From Heterodera schachtii (taxonomy: Eukaryota; Nematoda; Chromadorea; Rhabditida; Heteroderidae): a DNA stretch of 64,000 nt. Made by a program: the position numbers and the translations under genes. Below, in pieces: positions 45,176 to 57,294 of the stretch (position 1 is the first letter of the stretch; every line of letters begins with the position of its first letter). Location of the stretch: NCBI GenBank assembly GCA_023374025.1, contig SIJG01000058.1, positions 738,903-802,902 on the forward strand. The letters are read 5' to 3'. The notes beneath the pieces are model-generated. The model saw nothing but the letters and a program-made list of their open reading frames with translations. It ran no database searches and was not told the origin of the DNA.

Positions 45176-48100
45176 CTAATTTTTAAATACATAAAATAAT
45201 TTATAATAAAATTCACAAACGAAGTAATCAAAATGCGAATAAATGCATAAAAAATAAATTTTTATCCAATAGTAATGTACAAGCTTTCCAACAATATAAA
45301 ATCAAAAAAAAATAAAAAATTGGAGGATTTTAAGATTAGAAATATCGTGAAAAATAAATTTTAACAAATACATATTAAAACGAGGACTTCAGAATACCGA
45401 GAGGTTGAGCTTTCGCGCAGACATCAAAATAGAAAAAAATTTATTAAAGGATAAAGAGAAATATACAAAATTAAACGGCAAAAAATTTAACTAAATATGA
45501 AGGACTTTTTCTGAATAATAGAAAAAAGAAATAAAAATTCAAACAAAGTTAAGTTGAGCTAGTACTATTAGATGAGGGTGCATGATAGATGAGTAAGTGA
45601 TATTTATTACAATTTTTAAATTTACATTTGATGCAAGCAAAAATGCCGAATTTATTTTAAACAATTCAACATTCTTATATAATTATCAAAATCATTTTTG
45701 TGCACTTGTAATTTTAGGTTTACAATCTGGCGACCGACAGACCCATTATAAGCGAAAAAAGATGAATAATTTTTTTGTCAAAATAAAAATAATCCCCAAG
45801 GCATCTAAGACAAATATAAAAAATTAAATTAAAGAAAATTCAAATATCATTGTATGTATGAATGTAAAGACCAAGACATAAGATTATACACAAAAGACAA
45901 GCTTTTTAAAAATTATTTTATTTCCAAATCAATTAAATGTAAAAAATATTTTTTCAAAAAATACAATAAATATAAAATTGTATATATATTTTTTTTGGTA
46001 TTAAATAAAATAAAAAGGATTTGTCATTTAGTTGGAAATACTCAAAATCAATAATTGTCTAATGCATAATAAAAAAAATTCTTAAACAAAACTTACTCAT
46101 GCGAACTAACTATATCGAAAGACAAAAGGCAAGAGAATGTGAAAAAAATGAAAAACATTGAAAACATTTAATGCGGATGTAAAATTTAAAAAAATTACTA
46201 TTTGTTCCTCGGAATGCCATCTCTGTTGTATATCACAATAAATTAATCAAGTTTAATGAAAATACTTTATTTTTCATTTAAAAATAATTTTTATACAATA
46301 ATTTATTCATTAGATAATTTTCTTCGCCTTTAAGAAAGATTAGAATAAAATTTGATAACAAAGTTCATTCCCCAGAATTTCATTACATAAAGAAAATAAT
46401 AATAAGTTTTACATATTTATTAATAAAAATCAATGGTTTAATGAAACTAAGTTTAATAAAAGGTCAGCATAAAATAAAAATTCAATTTAACAAAAGGATA
46501 AAAACCGTGTTATGAAACATAATTAGCAAAAAGAATTAACGAAGCGACGACTATTTAAGATGCAGAATCATTAAATTTTATGTAAAAGTAAAACTTAGAA
46601 AAAAATAAACAAATAATGAAAATTAATAAAAATAATGTTACTTAAAAAACTTCTTAAGTGTTATGACGATTTCGTGATCATATTTTGCGGATTCCCGTGA
46701 AAAGAAATAAATAACAAAGTTGAAGTATACTTACGTCATTACTAAATAAATATATAAAAATTTTAATTCTTAAAAAATAAAAATTATTTAAGAAAAATGA
46801 AAGCCAAATTCGTAAAAAATTTTCGGTTTAAATATCTTTTTTTTTGCTAAAATAAAAAATGTATCTCATAAATTAATTACAAATAAATTATTTTCTAAAA
46901 ATAATTTTTGCAAAATACACTCATAAAAAATAAAATGAAAAAAGGTTCTAAATAGAGATAATTAAAAAGTAATAAGAAAGAAGATATCGATGCTGCAATT
47001 GTAAAGGCAAAATGAATATAAAAATAGAGACCGTTGCAAGTTGCCACAAAATAGAAATTTAATGAGAAAAATTTTTTTTTTGATTTATACATTTTTAGGT
47101 AAAAAATAAGATTTATGTACCAAGTGTTTGAAACAGCTAATAATATTTAAAAATAAAAATTGAACGGGCAAACAAAATGTTATTATATGGTTCTCTGAGC
47201 ATGAATTTTGATTAAAGCATTTCACTAAAGCTTTATTATACTAATTTAAAAGATACTAAATTAAATTTTTAAGAAATATTCATGGCAAAATCAAACGCAT
47301 GCCATATGTGAATCCTAATAAATTACTTATATGTATATATTTATTTATTTATCTAGCAATTTAAAAGCCCAAATTTTTTTAATTTACAGGAATCAAACAC
47401 ATAAAAATAAAATCTTTAAACATAATATGAAATGAGAAGACTTCAAATTCAATTTAAACGGTTGGATGACGAGAAAATAAAATTACAACAGAAAAAAATT
47501 TGTTTTAAATAAAATGACAAAAGCAGAAAATTTGAGATGCTTCTTTATAATAATTAATGAATTATGAGGGCTGAGTATATTTACATTGAATTATAAAAGA
47601 TTCAAAAATTAAAAAAAAACAAATGAAAATTCAATCAATTGCATTACTCGCAAAGAAATGATGATAAGGTACCGGTCGCCGCAAGAATGAATGAAATAAT
47701 TTTTAATTATGCTCATAATTATTCATATTGTAAGTGTAATAGATAATAATTAATATTTTAAGAATTCCAATAAAAATATATAAAAAACAAATTTGCTAAA
47801 AAGAACTTTTTATTTTAAAGAAATTTGTAAAGCATAATTTTAACGATTTAATATGTATATCGTCCATTTAAAATTCTAATAAAGGTTTAAATTAATTATA
47901 AATATATTGGAATAAAATAATTTTGTGGGGGTTGTAATTTAAAAAATAAATGACATAAACCATATAGAATATTAACTTTTTTAATTTGATAATATTGATT
48001 TAACACTAAAAAATTAAAAACAAAATTATTGTTTAAGTTCAAATAATTGTTGTACAAGCTTCGGAGGCAGCATAAGTTTCGCCCTTGGGCGGAGAGGACA

Positions 48101-49586
48101 CAATATTTTAAACAAAAATAAGAATATATTATAAACACTAATCCTTGAGGGAATGCGGGTGAAATTTTTCATCATAAACAGTTAATATTAACGTATTATA
48201 AAATTTTAATCAAATAAATAACTTTTTAAGAGAAAAGATTCAGCGGAATGACAAAATGCATTTTAAATTATTAATTAAAGTACTTATAAATGAAAAGCTT
48301 TCATAGTAAAAACGAAATGCTTCAAAATCAATCAGATTAAAAAAATAAATAAAATAAGAAAGCATTCTTTTTAAATTGTAAAACATAAACCTGAAAAAAT
48401 AATTTGAATGTAGCAACGGAAAGACAAAAATGAAAAACAAAAAACATATTTAAACGATTTAGATAAGGATTTTTCTTCAAAAATATTCATAATATATTTT
48501 TATGAAGACAACTTTTTGAAGTAACAAAATTTTGTAAAAAAAGTCGCTTATTAATATAAACAAATTTTAATTAATCAAAAAAAACCATTGATAGATACCA
48601 TTAAAAATTACTGTCTTTTTTATTCTATAAAATGAAACTTAAATAAATAAAAATATAAAAATTTCTGATATGAAAGTTAAATTAAAAATTAAAATGCGTT
48701 TCAAGGCCGCCCGCCATAAACGAACTAGAGAGAAAAAAGACAAGAAATAAGTTATATCATTAATTAATTAATAAAGATCTAAAATAATAAATAACAAACA
48801 TATTTATTGCTATGAGTAAGAAACAAATGCTCATGAGTTTTGCATATATTTGAAAAAAACGATGCCAGTACTCGAAATATTTTCTAATTAATTTAATACT
48901 TTTGGATTGAAGAATAATTACAAAATAATTCATTAAAGATTTGAATATTTAAAACAGAAGCATTTACAGCAGTGAAAGGAGCCATTGAACATCTCAATGC
49001 CATGAGAGTTATAACATCAATAAAAGAACCAAAAAGAAAAAACTAAAAAATACTTTAAAAAATCTTAATGCTATGAAAAATCCGATAAATGTAAATTTTA
49101 AAAAATGATTAAATAACGATTCCAGTATTACTCGAAATAATTTCTTCAGTACCTGCTCAACATGGAGTTTAAATGTATCTTCAAAACATTTAAAAAATAA
49201 ATTTACATTCTATGAAAAGCTAAATTTAACAACAAACAAATGATATTAAAAAATAATAATAAAGCATAAGGAAATTCGATGCAAAAAACATGGGTATAAT
49301 TAAAAACATTTTTCATAAAGTACTACTATAATTATAAAACTGTTAAAAAAAACTAAATTTTTTAAATGAGAGAATATGGTGAAATATGACATGAAATAGG
49401 TTAAAACGTATATCATTCATTTTTAATTTTAATCCGTATCTTCAATATTCACTCGTTCAGTTAATAAAAGGTCAACAAAAAAATGAATATGCTAAATGAG
49501 TGATTGATCTTCGTCAATTTGGATCGACTGTTCTTCATAATCCAAATCAATAACATATGTCTTATAAACTGTAAAAAAAGAATAAA
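45176..49586. other. A-rich repeat DNA
   Basis: A-rich background with small islands (45725-45755, 48055-48110, 48700-48730). A stretch at 46125-46190 resembles 15030-15100 (GGCAAGAGAA.TGAAAAA...AATGCGGATGTAAA). The region 48790-49016 is a diverged member of the variable-core family, with its own core at 48957-49016. No gene is supported. Confidence 0.5.
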
Positions 49587-49659
49587 AAATTGACTGTCTT
49601 ATAAAACGATTTAAAATTTTCATAAAATTATTACTAAAAAAACTCTAGAAGAATCATTT

Positions 49660-49732
49660 ACAATACAGAGAAGATTAGCATGGCCCCTGCGCAAGGATGA
49701 CACGCAAATTCGTGAAGCGTTCCAAATTTTTT
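49660..49732 (+). ncRNA. U6: U6 snRNA, 5'-truncated retrocopy
   Basis: The sequence ACAATACAGAGAAGATTAGC, GGCCCCTGCGCAAGGATGAC, ACGCAAATTCGTGAAGCGTT and CCAAATTTTTT covers the ACAGAGA box, the U2/U4 pairing region, the internal stem-loop and the 3' oligo-U of U6. The roughly 30-nt 5' end, with the stem-loop and cap region, is missing. It is replaced by sequence that belongs to the surrounding repeat. In U6 genes the promoter is upstream, so this copy is not expected to be expressed. The ending CCAAATTTTTT is the nematode-like form. Confidence 0.9.
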
Positions 49733-49746
49733 GACAAGTAATTGTC
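49733..49746 (+). other. Small hairpin at the start of the LINE part
   Basis: GACAA-GTAA-TTGTC begins immediately after the U6 T-run. If the LINE RNA begins here, the hairpin would lie at its very 5' end. Confidence 0.4.
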
Positions 49747-49801
49747 CAATTAAGTTTGAGATTTTCGCGAAAAAAAAAATATTCTTTTCTAATTATTCGA
49801 C

Positions 49802-50470
49802 ATGAAGCGAACAAACACAACAAACGACACTCCTCCACAGCCAAAACGCTCAATGACTTCTACACAGGACCTCGACCCAAACACTGCTGCACTCGCAGAG
49901 CAAGAACGCCAACGCACATTGGTGTTCATTGGCCTACCGGAAAGCAATGCCACCCGCCCATCGAAGCGTGTTCAGGAAGACAGGGAAGCGGCCATAAAAA
50001 TCCTGGACCATCTTGAAGTTGAGGCCCAACCAACCGCCATCTTTCGACTGGGACGGTACGACCAAAAGCGAACAACACCACGCCCACTCAAGGTGGTCAT
50101 GCCAACACCCACACACCAACACGTGGCACTCGGAGGATGGAAGCGCGAGCGTGCTCGACTCCGTTCCCAACAGAACATGGCCCGCCTGTTCGTCCGCCCA
50201 GCGTTGACCAAAGAACAGCTCAAGAAGGAGTACGAAGAACGCGTCCGAAAACGTCAACAAATCCCAGCTCCCGTGGCGCCAGCAGTGCAGCTCCCACAGA
50301 CAAATGCCCCGACTCCCGTCAACGAAGTCAAACCAGAACAAAAGAAGGCCAGCGAAGACACTTCAAAATCATCGCAGTTTGACAAAGCAATGCAAAACGA
50401 AATTGACAGAGCTCTCCTCCAAATTCAATCCTTTCAAAAAGAACTCACCCATCTTGTCAAAAAAAAATAG
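49802..50470 (+). CDS. LINE ORF1-like protein, intact
   Basis: The frame encodes 222 residues. It has a polar, basic N-terminus (MKRTNTT.., KR), then RTLVFIGLPES at about 39-49 and ILDHLEVEAQP and IFRLGRY near 72-92. PLKVVMP follows near 97, and LFVRPALTKEQLKKEYEER near 136-154. The C-terminus is Q/K-rich and probably coiled coil (about 190-222). This order matches the ORF1/N-terminal nucleic-acid-binding proteins of nematode CR1-like LINEs, as I recall them. Such proteins coat the LINE RNA and act as chaperones. No endonuclease or RT follows; the stop is at 50468 and the tail starts 245 bases later. Composition is near 50% GC against about 22% around it, and the ORF is unbroken, so the insertion is young. 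Expression after insertion is doubtful because no host promoter is evident. Confidence 0.65.
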   Translation: MKRTNTTNDTPPQPKRSMTSTQDLDPNTAALAEQERQRTLVFIGLPESNATRPSKRVQEDREAAIKILDHLEVEAQPTAIFRLGRYDQKRTTPRPLKVVMPTPTHQHVALGGWKRERARLRSQQNMARLFVRPALTKEQLKKEYEERVRKRQQIPAPVAPAVQLPQTNAPTPVNEVKPEQKKASEDTSKSSQFDKAMQNEIDRALLQIQSFQKELTHLVKKK

Positions 50471-50475
50471 TTCTG

Positions 50476-50547
50476 CAGACCTCCAGCTATTTCTTTAAAA
50501 TTCCTCAAAAACCAAATTTTCTCCAGTTTCCCTTTGCTGGAGGTCTG
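50476..50547 (+). other. Long hairpin just after the ORF1 stop
   Basis: CAGACCTCCAGC (50476-50487) pairs perfectly with GCTGGAGGTCTG (50536-50547), a 12-bp stem around a 48-base loop that starts five bases after the stop codon. It may be an RNA-packaging or translation-control structure; this is inferred from position only. Confidence 0.6.
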
Positions 50548-50665
50548 ACTTTTCTACTTTTTTCTTCTCCAATCCAAATTCAATTGTCGTCGATCCCTTT
50601 TACCCATTTGACTCATTTCATCTTTTCAAATGTATTCGTCTTCTATTATTTTTATCAATTATTTA

Positions 50666-50699
50666 ATCTAACGTGTAAGTGGTCACCCCTTCGTTAGAT
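50666..50699 (+). other. 3'-terminal hairpin of the chimera
   Basis: ATCTAACG and CGTTAGAT form an 8-bp stem. The loop contains GTAAGTG and ends CCCCT, like the hairpin of the LINE relic at 8422-8456. It lies 28 bases from the tail end, the place where many LINE reverse transcriptases recognise their RNA. Confidence 0.55.
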
Positions 50700-50714
50700 A
50701 TTTTTATTTCTTAA

Positions 50715-50727
50715 TAAAGTAAAGTAA
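50715..50727 (+). repeat. 3' tail (TAAAG)n of the chimera
   Basis: TAAAGTAAAGTAA ends the inserted sequence. Short tandem tails of this sort are typical of CR1/RTE-like LINE insertions. Repeat-family sequence (CTAAACAAGC) resumes at 50728. Confidence 0.6.
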
Positions 50728-52184
50728 CTAAACAAGCAATTAATGTACCGAAAATTTATATGCGGAAAGAAATGTGGAGACTCGTAACTATTTCTAAAAT
50801 GTTTAATGAATCTCTATAGTTTTGCAGTACAAATAAAAGCTTCATTAAATAACAGAAAAATGCAATTTAAAAGGTAAAAATTTTTAATAAATAAATACCG
50901 TAACTATTACAGTCCATTAAAAAATGCAAATAAATTAAGATATGGAGAAAAATTAATAATTTAAATAAATAAAATACATAAATTATAACATATAAAATAA
51001 ACATATTAGAGCACTTTTTGGTCGCCTCACGATTATTTTTAATTACACTCAAACAAAAGAAGCAAAAAATTTATTTAAATTTATAGAAAAACAATTAACG
51101 AAGAGACGACATTAAAAATGTTGAGCAATAAAATTTTATTCAAATGAAAGATGCATCTTATTTTTAGATCAATAAAAATACTTTAAAAACTTAAATGAAT
51201 AAATATTTAAAATTAGAATAGTGCAGAAAAAATCAAATTGGTAAACATTAAAAAATATAAACACCAAAATTAAATTAAAGACATGTTCTTATACAAATTA
51301 AAATGATAAATTACTCTCTAATTGTTCGAAATATTTGGTTTATTAACTGAAAATAATTTAATATTTTGATTTATGCTAATGTTTTCACAGTATTTTATGG
51401 TGCTAGTGCATTTCGTAAAAATCCTGTTGACTTAAGAATTTACTTAACATATAATTGCCTTTATAATAGCGTAAATTTTTATGTTTTGATTTTTGAGCAT
51501 AAATTAATTAATAATAACTTTAGGCTAATTCTAAATAATTATTATTTTGATTCTTAACAATTATAGTTAATTACAGGTAAACAAAAGAAGCAAAAAATTA
51601 ATTTACAAAAACAATTAACGAAGGACGACAATAAAAATAATGATTGATTTTTTATTCAAGTGAAAGATGCATCTTTTATATCAATAAAATACGTTAAAAG
51701 CAAATATTAAATAAAAAATATTTGAATTTAAATTTAATAAAAATATATATTTAATGCAGAAAAAAGAAAAAATAAAGAAAATATGAACACCAAAATTTTA
51801 AAAATCTATTAGATAAAAATGACAAATTATTATTTTTGGTCCTGAAACAGAAGAAAACAAAAAAAAGAAGGATGACAAGATCTAAAGAAAATTTTTTAAA
51901 TTTTTTTTATTAAAGCTTCAAATGCATTAAAAACTAACTGAAACAAAGAGATTTAACAAAAAAAACTAGCAAGCTCATTTTTAGTCATTCTAATTTTATC
52001 CGATTTCATTGTGATTTTCCTTTTAGCTATTCATACAATAGATTATAATCATTAAATATAGACATTAATAAACTAAATTTTTCAGGAGACCATGAACATT
52101 TAAGAAAAAGTTATAGAAGAGTTATTGTTAAAGTATGATACAAATATACTGTTGAGGATGTGATTTATTTAGATATTAACTCTC
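50728..52184. repeat. Continuation of the interrupted repeat family, then A-rich DNA
   Basis: 50728-50910 (CTAAACAAGC, ATGTGGAGACTCGTAACTATTTC, AAAGCTTCATTAAATAAC, ACAGTCCATTAAA) aligns with 40641-40990 and 58117-58475. Further on, AATTAACGAAG.GACGAC units occur twice (about 51093 and 51614) with GTGAAAGATGCATCTT. The T-rich stretch 51310-51560 has an unrecognised 63-codon open frame. Confidence 0.55.
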
Positions 52185-52640
52185 TTTAACCCGGAACCCG
52201 TCAGTTGGGCTTTGGGGCCCAGCGGTTTTTTGGCTATAACTTTTTTCTTTGTCATCCAAATCTAGACTTGTTGGTATCATTCGAAAGCTGTAAATGTCCT
52301 CTATTAGCTTGCAAAATATTGGAAAATTATGTAAAAGTTCAAAAAAATTATGGCCAAAACAACTCAAAAAAACCAGATTTTCCAATTTATATGGCCATAA
52401 ATTTGTTCAAAATTAACGAAATTTTTTGGAAATTTGCAGGATAATAGGAGCAACTGAAGGGATTTTGAATGATACCAATAATGTTTGATTATTTAATCAG
52501 TATGTAAAATGACCAAATTTATTCAAAATTTTTTAAATTAAACCAGATTAATATTGAGATACATTTCATTTAAAATTTAAATCTTGTCATGAAAATAAAC
52601 AAATAAGTTTTGGAGATGAATTAGAAAATTCATTTCTTAA
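52185..52640. repeat. GC-richer dispersed repeat (AACCCGGAACCCGTCAGTTGG)
   Basis: It starts abruptly with AACCCGGAACCCGTCAGTTG and GGGGCCCAGCGG. It continues with GGCTATAACTTTTTTC and TATCATTCGAAAGCTG, and has an internal partial mirror (GAATGATACCAATAATG near 52468). The opening is not repeated inverted at the other side, so its right edge is unclear. The overlapping open frames on both strands are not genes. Confidence 0.4.
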
Positions 52641-53019
52641 GGGTGTTTTTTTTGTTAATAACTTTTGGCAAAGCGCCAAAATAAGTAAAAATTTTAATTT
52701 TTAGCTTCTTTATGTTAAAATAAAAACCGAGAAAATAGTTGCTAATAACCCTAAAGTAGCTTAATATAGAAAAAAAACTAATAAAAACCAAATTACAAAT
52801 AAAAACTGGTTATCAGTAATAAAAGCCCTAAATTAATAATATCTTTAATTTATTGAAGAACATAAATATATACATTTTGGTAGTTAATTGCCTATTTTGG
52901 CATTACATAAATAATATATATATATGGAACAAAAATTTAAAAAAATATACACGATAAATAGAAAATATTATAAAATTTAATCAAAGAAAGGTTCTATAAT
53001 TTAATAAAATTAAACCATT

Positions 53020-53360
53020 ATAGTTCGGCTCCATATAAAATGCTATAAAATCTATTAAAAATTTATTCTTAATTTAGGGCATAAGAAAAAAGAAGTTCCA
53101 CTCTGCTAGGTTCAAACACGCCGATTCATGAGGCATTAATGAAAGCTGCACAAATATACCTAAAAATATTATGAAAATTTAAAATAAATGAATATAACTA
53201 TTAATTCTGCAGTTGAAATAGAAAAAGATTTACTAGAAAAAGTTATATTTACACATTGGTCATTAAAAAAAAAGAAATTTTATTAATAATAAAAACTATT
53301 GATAAATACCATTTGAAATATCATTTTCTTTTAAATTTTTTGCCATGAAAATAAAATAAA
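53020..53360. repeat. Family 'GAGGCATTAATGAAAGC', copy 2
   Basis: Carries AAACCATTATAGTTCGGCTC, GATTCATGAGGCATTAATGA and CTGCAGTTGAAATAGAAAAA in the same order as 41640-42060 and 58900-59230. Confidence 0.6.
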
Positions 53361-53984
53361 CAAAATTTTGATTTTGGAAAATATTCTCTTTTCAAGAAAA
53401 CGATAAAAGTTGTAACAAATAAATTAACACAATAAAATAAAACAAAATAAATATAATAAAAACATAAGTTTTTTCTGAAAAATCACATTAAAATCAAATT
53501 AATATAAAAATAAATAAAGTTTAAATAATCCAATTGATAATAATAGTCGTAAAAATATTATATTTTCAAATAAATAATAAATTAAAAATTATTTTATATT
53601 GATTGACTTTAAAACAAGAAAATATTTAAAAATTGGATTTTTAATTTTTTAATTAAAATTTTGCTATATTATTTAAATTATGAAAAATTACAAAAATAAA
53701 ATAAAAGAAGTTATAGCATATTTGAAAAAATGTAACACCTATAATTCATAACAATTGCATATCGTGCAGTTCAAAAATAAAATTTTATATTTATCTGATA
53801 AAGTCTGACACTGTAAATAATACGATAATTAGATATAAAATTTATTCTCTTATCATAAATTTTAAAATAATACATAAATAATTATTAAATTATGAAAAAA
53901 ACATTTAAAAAAATATCTAAACCTATTTAAAAAATGCAATTATCATAATGAATACAAACATTAAACTTTGAAAGCTCGACTTTT
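53361..53984. other. A-rich DNA, no gene seen
   Basis: Low-complexity sequence only. Confidence 0.5.
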
Positions 53985-54860
53985 TATCCGAAAAAGTGGC
54001 AATTAGAAAGGACGGAAGTAAAGGCCCCGGGGTGATACAAATCCCCCAAATAACTGAGTTTTGCCGGCCAAATTATTAAAATCGTAAGGAATCATCTAAG
54101 AATGGTCAAGTCAAATTAAAAATTGAATTTGTCACCTAAAATTGCAAAAATGTGCCAAATACGGTATGCCATACATATGTGTCCGAATGTTTTTGCTGGC
54201 ACTTTTTGGTGGTCCGCGAAGAGTTTTGCCAAATGAAAAGTTCGAAATTTGGAGGCGAACAGCAAGCACATAATAAATGGTCCTATAAAGGGAAAAATGC
54301 GAATTAAATGAGTAAAATTTTTAAACTTTACTCAATTCTTAACCAATTTGGCCCTAAATTACTAAAATGGGATCGCACCCAAATTTTCTTAATTTTTTGC
54401 CAAAATTTGTTCCAAAAATGGCTAAATTTGTGTGAAAACAACTAAAATTTACCGTTTTTAAATAAAAATTTAATCAAAAAAATTTATTAATTTCATTTTG
54501 CTTATTTTAAATTGTGAATTAAATTATAAAATATTTTAATGTGTTTTCGGATAAGGACAATTAAAAAAAAATTATTTTATCAAAAAAATGGTTTTTTTTT
54601 CAAAATCAGAACGCCAAAATTTAAACATTTCTTTTCTCTGTCTTTCTCTCTCTCCTCTCTCTATCTTTTTTGCTCTCTGACTCTCTCTCCACCACTCTCT
54701 CGCGAAAAACCAACACAAAACGACGCTGACCCGTCGGACGACCATTGGCATTATCTCATCAGCACACCTTTTGGCATTGCCCCATTCAATGGGCACTTCA
54801 CTCTTCTCCCACATTCAAATTCATCTGCATATTTTGCTTCGTAGTAATCAATTTTTTCTC
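53985..54860. repeat. GC-richer mosaic with third copy of the CT-rich family
   Basis: The left part is GC-richer (AAGGCCCCGGGGTGATACAA, GGTGGTCCGCGAAGAG). 54620-54830 is CT-rich and then carries CACAAAACGACGCTGACC, CCATTGGCATTA and TTTTGGCATTGCCCC. This parallels the right outer arm at 36388-36689 but is much more diverged. It shows that the CT-rich sequence is a dispersed repeat, not a local invention. Confidence 0.5.
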
Positions 54861-55195
54861 CAATTTTTATATTTTTAGCTTATGTTTTGCAGTTTAAAGT
54901 TGATCGAATCTAAAATTTAAAAATTAAATTATCAAATACAAAAAAACAGATTTCGGAATAAAAAACCGTAACATTTTGCTATTCAAATTTCAAAACTGTT
55001 ATTTTAACAATTTATTCAATCAAAATTTTTAAACATTTTTATATTGTTGCCTCACATTCTCGATTATAATAACTTTTTTTGCGCCGCGTTTTACAAAAAA
55101 AAAAAAATTAAATTAATTTACGAAATTAATAAAATTTGGGCTATTACTCAAAATTCAGTTTTGAAAAAGATATTTTTGGGGTTTTCGGGATCGTT

Positions 55196-55610
55196 TAACC
55201 CGAATATAACATCCATTTCGCCTAATTTCTCGAACCCCAGACCCGAATACGAACAAAAAGTCGAAATTCGTGTAATTGAAATTGCATAAATGTGAATCAT
55301 GAAAAACATTAGTCAGATGACCAAAAAGAGATGGTTTAACATAAATTATGACAAAAATGTTAAGAAAGCACACAAGAAAAGAAAGCTGAAAAACAAATTT
55401 TAAGTGTAATTAAAATCATTCAATAAATTCGCAAAATTTTAAAAATTCCTGGTACATAATACAATTAAACGATCAAATTATTGTAAAAAATTTCAGTCTT
55501 CGACTAAACTAAAAGCAAAATAGGTACAATAAAAGGCATTTTTTGATTAAATAGACTTCATATTCAAATATAGTGACTAATATTAATCTCATTAATAAAA
55601 TAAAATAATA
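55196..55610. repeat. Family with CGAACCCC(A/G)GACCCGAA, copy 2
   Basis: ACATCCATTTCGCCTAATTT, CTCGAACCCCAGACCCGAAT, CACACAAGAAAAGAAAGCTG and AGGCATTTTTTGATTAAATA are in the same order as in 38365-38910. Confidence 0.6.
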
Positions 55611-57294
55611 TTAGTTATTATTTTTATAGCATGATTTATTTATAATAAAGAAAAGAACTCTAATACTTGTACATTCATAGAAATTTATAAAAAAATAGAT
55701 TAAAAATAATAAAAAAGAAATCTTAATATTTTTATGAACAATTAAACAAACATTTCAAACTATAAAACCTATACACCAAAAACAACTATATCAATATACA
55801 ATATTCCAGGTCTTGATTTTGATTTACAAAAAAAAAATAAAAAAAAAATAAATTGCATTAAAAACATTATTGGTTCACGAAAATAAAATAACAATAAATA
55901 TCGGTGAAATATAAAAATTTCTGATTTTGATAAAATAAAAGTGTTTAATATTTATGATATTTGGTTTAACAAAAATAGCATATCAAAATCACGGTAATTA
56001 ATAAAAAATTTAATTTAAAAATTGAAAAAATCATTATTTATATACACAGAGATAAATCTTCTGCATGTCTGAGAACCTTTAAAAAACCACAATTTGCGCA
56101 TGAGCTGAAGATATAGAGAAAATAAATTTTAATAAATTTAAAATTACCTTAAATTTGCACTAAAACCAACTAATATATGAAAATATTTTAACTGAAAAAT
56201 CAAAAATTTGTGTATTTGGATTAAACAAAATTATTTCATTGGTACCAAAAATGTTATCTTTGATACTCAAGCTACCCAAAACATAATTAATTAAATTAGT
56301 AAAGACCAATAATTTATATACAAAAACGACGAATTATATTAATAAATTTCTTGATTTAGTAGACGGAAGCATGAGTGCGTCAATTAAATATCCGGATGAT
56401 ACAATCCCAAGAAAATTTAGTTTAATAAACTCTTCCAAAATGTCGATGTTAGAAGTCAAACAAATATTCTTTAAAATAATCAATAAATTAAACAAATTTT
56501 AATCTTTAGTCAGAAATTTACATAAAATGACTAAATAATATTATTTAGAGTATCTATATGGTAAATATTACTTACAATTTGTAAAAACAAAACAAATTAC
56601 AAAACTAATCTACTGAGTAATACATACGAGGCATATTGTTAAATTTATAAAGAAATGTAAAATATTTTGTGAGTTAAAGCAAGGTTAAATTTTATAAAAC
56701 ATGACAACTTGGCATCTTTTATAGCTCATAATTTCAATATTAACTCAAGCCATTTCAAAAATTTGTTTACATTTACCATTAAACTTTGAACTTCCGATCA
56801 TCTGAATTTTTAATTTTGACGTTTTAAAACTTTGTAAAATTTTTTTAAAATTATATATTCTGATAGACAATTACAAGAGCTTTTGAGGTTTGAAAAATGT
56901 TAAAATTTCTAAAATTAAAAAATAAATGCATGCTGTTGCATCGACATACAAATGCTATATCCAAACGCCGTTTTACTAATTTTAATATGTTCAAAAATTC
57001 AATAAAGTTATATTACTGAAATAAAAACAATTATTAAAATTTAAAATTTTTTGACGCGCTAAATACTAACAAAATACCATAAATAACCTAAGTATGCCAT
57101 GCCTTTTTGGTAATTTTGAATATAGAATCGACGGTAAATAAATATACAGATATGAATTGTTTTTATAAAAAATTAATCCATAAAGAATCTACGCTTTGTT
57201 TTTTGGAAATGCAACTTAACATATGAAATGAATTTTACTTTTTAATCAGTCAACGATTTTATATTTTATTAAATTCTAATGAAAATTAGATTAA
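55611..57294. other. A-rich DNA, no gene seen
   Basis: Low complexity; nothing identifiable. Confidence 0.5.

Larger units (their letters stand above)
49660..50727 (+). mobile_element. U6 snRNA / LINE ORF1 chimeric retroinsertion
   Basis: The insertion joins a 5'-truncated U6 snRNA (49660-49732) directly to a LINE-derived unit: a 69-base leader, an intact 222-aa ORF1-like protein, a 3' UTR with two hairpins, and a TAAAG tail. The join lies at the U6 oligo-T 3' end, as expected if reverse transcriptase copied the LINE RNA to its 5' end and then jumped to the 3' end of U6 RNA. Paralogous uninterrupted sites at about 40585-40650 and 58060-58126 show the same flanks (ATTATTACTAAA.AAACTC and CTAAACAAGC) with 22-24 bases that are missing here. 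No target duplication is seen. No reverse transcriptase is encoded, so it moved in trans. Confidence 0.75.

Noticed and set aside
49660..49732. Functional U6 snRNA gene
   Set aside because: The first roughly 30 nt are missing and are replaced by sequence of the host repeat, which is also present at uninterrupted copies elsewhere in the window. No separate U6 promoter is evident.
49934..50341. 135-aa ORF on the - strand opposite ORF1
   Set aside because: It is antisense to the LINE ORF1 gene, whose + strand frame has the family pattern. It is a by-product of GC-rich codons.
52176..52444. Overlapping ORFs on both strands in the 52.2-kb repeat
   Set aside because: Both are short, overlap each other and lie in a non-coding dispersed repeat.
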